From: Sphingobacterium paludis
GTDB lineage: Bacteria; Bacteroidota; Bacteroidia; Sphingobacteriales; Sphingobacteriaceae
Direction of reading: 5' to 3'
Assembly: GCF_004364125.1 (NCBI RefSeq)
Contig: NZ_SNZV01000004.1
Location: 124,001-188,000 of the forward strand
Length of the DNA: 64,000 nt
Of the stretch, positions 63,701-64,000 are shown one piece after another. The notes beneath the pieces are model-generated. The model made no database searches. It saw nothing but the letters and a program-made list of their open reading frames with translations, and was not told the origin of the DNA. The position numbers and the translations under genes were made by a program. Every line of letters begins with the position of its first letter. The stretch's first letter is position 1.

Positions 63701-64000
63701 TAGGTTTTATGTTTGATGCGCAATTTGGCGCGGTCGGCTACTCGTTGACCTCGGCCGTGCACGGCGAGCAAGGGAAAACGAAAAATACGCTGCCGGGCCG
63801 CTACAACGGTATTATCGGAAATGGCGTTATTGCCAACGGCGACGGCACCTACCGCCCGAATGATGTGATTGCGACCAATGTTTGGGATTATTATAACGCC
63901 CATTTAGGAAGGGATAACGTCGAGGGAACATCCTATTCAACCGACTTCTTAAAGCTCCGCGAATTACGCTTCGACTATACGCTAAGTCCATCGGTGTTAT
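60718..64000 (+). CDS. SusC-family TonB-dependent receptor with STN signalling domain (partial, cut by window end)
   Basis: The frame is open from ATG 60718 to the window end, 1094 codons with no stop. Domains in order: signal peptide (ending LAAPLSGQ), STN domain (FSVSNTNLYAAIKKLQAEQGIDMAF) that contacts FecR, carboxypeptidase-D-like domain (IIGVITDNKGEPLAAASVQIV), TonB-box region (LEEVVVTALGI), plug (ALSGRVAGVNLV, VIDGVMVSQS, LKGANATALYGERGGNGAIVI) and most of a beta-barrel. With the two genes upstream it forms a ligand-sensing cell-surface signalling system. A SusD partner is expected beyond the window. Confidence 0.95.
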   Translation, partial: MNKNLLFIRIMMRTTLIMYLIGLTVSQLLLAAPLSGQVHLRKVDFSVSNTNLYAAIKKLQAEQGIDMAFDDKALNLANIAVRQQAYRSTSVDAVLKNLFAGTAITYEERGDGTLVLKKQQRPGRIIGVITDNKGEPLAAASVQIVELNRTVVTDVEGRFTISAAPGTYTLTARYISFETMSKSKITVTEGGTSTVNFALLPTTGDLEEVVVTALGITREKKALGYAATEVKGEDIAQTMPNNWSEALSGRVAGVNLVRSGAGPAGSNKIILRGENNLTGNNEALIVIDGVMVSQSSGRQVGNGSGAYLGGDSPTDFGTGINDINPEDIETLTVLKGANATALYGERGGNGAIVITTKSGRARKGIGVTITSNATMESISRWPDYQYEYGQGTEGVRFYSFNAGIDGASTRSTSSAWGPKFDGQYFFQYDPVTQTRATERTLWQAYPNERKNFFDTGTTFTNSVSLDGGNDKTQIRFSFTDLRNKWIIPNTGYERNNVSLTAGHSVTDKLRIQTRINYRQNRSDNLPSTGYNNQSLMYWNAFWQPNASLDWLTNYWQIGQENMVQNYPFSSLVDNPYLITNEMLNKNKRHGLTGSIDATYKFSKNWDILVRTTMDLNAENRSQQRPWDTEKFKKGMYRTQTINSTETTSDVMLTYNKEITPDLKLRLTAGGSTRRRESNLERNSADSLAYPGIFNLGNAAGNLVSTPERQAQVTNSLYGLGTLSFRDYLFADFSYRNDWNSALASPISKGKPFQYPSLNVSFVLSDVVRLPKQFSLVKFRGSVAGVGSGSDDPYLTSYNYNIEPIFPGGRSNPTNMPNLNLQPLYTTSYEAGTDISMFAGRFFLNMTYYTSKTSDQHLRATVDRASGASTILVNAGLIQNSGLEIESRIMPIRKENFQWTVSPTFSTNKNKVLELTDNLNEMILQNGPGSRGAIIAKVGARMDDLYGRGYERAPDGQIVYENGLPQLTDTMQYIGQTNPAWRVGLHNEFRYKQFRLGFMFDAQFGAVGYSLTSAVHGEQGKTKNTLPGRYNGIIGNGVIANGDGTYRPNDVIATNVWDYYNAHLGRDNVEGTSYSTDFLKLRELRFDYTLSPSVL

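Overview
The window looks like chromosome of a Bacteroidota species, most likely family Sphingobacteriaceae (Sphingobacterium/Pedobacter-like). The reasons are SusC/SusD pairs, an ECF sigma-FecR-SusC regulatory set, a thioredoxin-like protein with a DUF4369-type N-terminus, a FISUMP/fimbrillin-like lipoprotein, a two-part BY-kinase with a Tyr-rich tail, and repeated promoter boxes of the Bacteroidota type (TTTG ... TAnnTTTG). The genus is an inference. I see no rRNA, tRNA, CRISPR array, prophage or intact insertion sequence.

Layout. (1) Positions 1-12953 hold a tightly packed, one-direction exopolysaccharide/capsule operon: ten glycosyltransferases (GT2, GT4, GT8 and two tandem GT14-like genes), a hexapeptide acetyltransferase, a membrane acyltransferase and a Wzy-like polymerase, with many ATGA overlaps. 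No Wzx flippase or priming transferase is seen, so the locus probably continues upstream. (2) Positions 13058-17435 hold an unusual five-gene cassette: S24/S26-type peptidase, PqqD-like protein, nucleotidyltransferase-like protein, ABC exporter and HPr-kinase-like protein. This is the most interesting region. It resembles the accessory part of kinase-containing lasso-peptide/RiPP loci but lacks any cyclase, and may make or export a modified peptide or modify the polysaccharide. (3) Positions 17628-20823 encode the export machine (Wza-like lipoprotein and Wzc-like BY-kinase), closed by a strong terminator.

(4) Positions 21403-28241 carry two OmpA-family paralogs separated by a small HTH gene, an orphan NarL-type response regulator, a candidate 40-aa membrane peptide and a FlaA1/CapD-type nucleotide-sugar dehydratase that probably serves the polysaccharide locus. 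(5) Positions 28730-33424 are a SusC/SusD nutrient-uptake pair. (6) Positions 33505-41390 are housekeeping: thiol-disulfide protein, IspH, ferrochelatase, metallophosphoesterase and a galT-galK-galM galactose operon. (7) Positions 41737-51334 hold a HipBA-like module, a Cys/Met PLP enzyme, Mfd, a conserved unknown protein, an AraC regulator with a DUF983 protein, and GalE. (8) Positions 52011-58577 contain a small protein plus fimbrillin/FISUMP lipoprotein, UDP-glucuronate decarboxylase, Kdo transferase WaaA, a lipoprotein and HemW. (9) Positions 58974-64000 contain an ECF sigma factor, its FecR anti-sigma factor and a SusC-like receptor with an STN domain, cut by the window end.

How the genes fit together. 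Much of the window builds the cell surface: GalE, CapD-like and UXS-like enzymes make sugar nucleotides, the glycosyltransferases assemble a repeat unit, the Wzy-like protein polymerises it and Wza/Wzc export it, while WaaA acts on lipopolysaccharide. A second theme is nutrient sensing and uptake through SusC/D and sigma/anti-sigma pairs. At several loci the promoter -7 box ends only a few bases before the start codon, which suggests leaderless or near-leaderless mRNAs and also decides several start codons.
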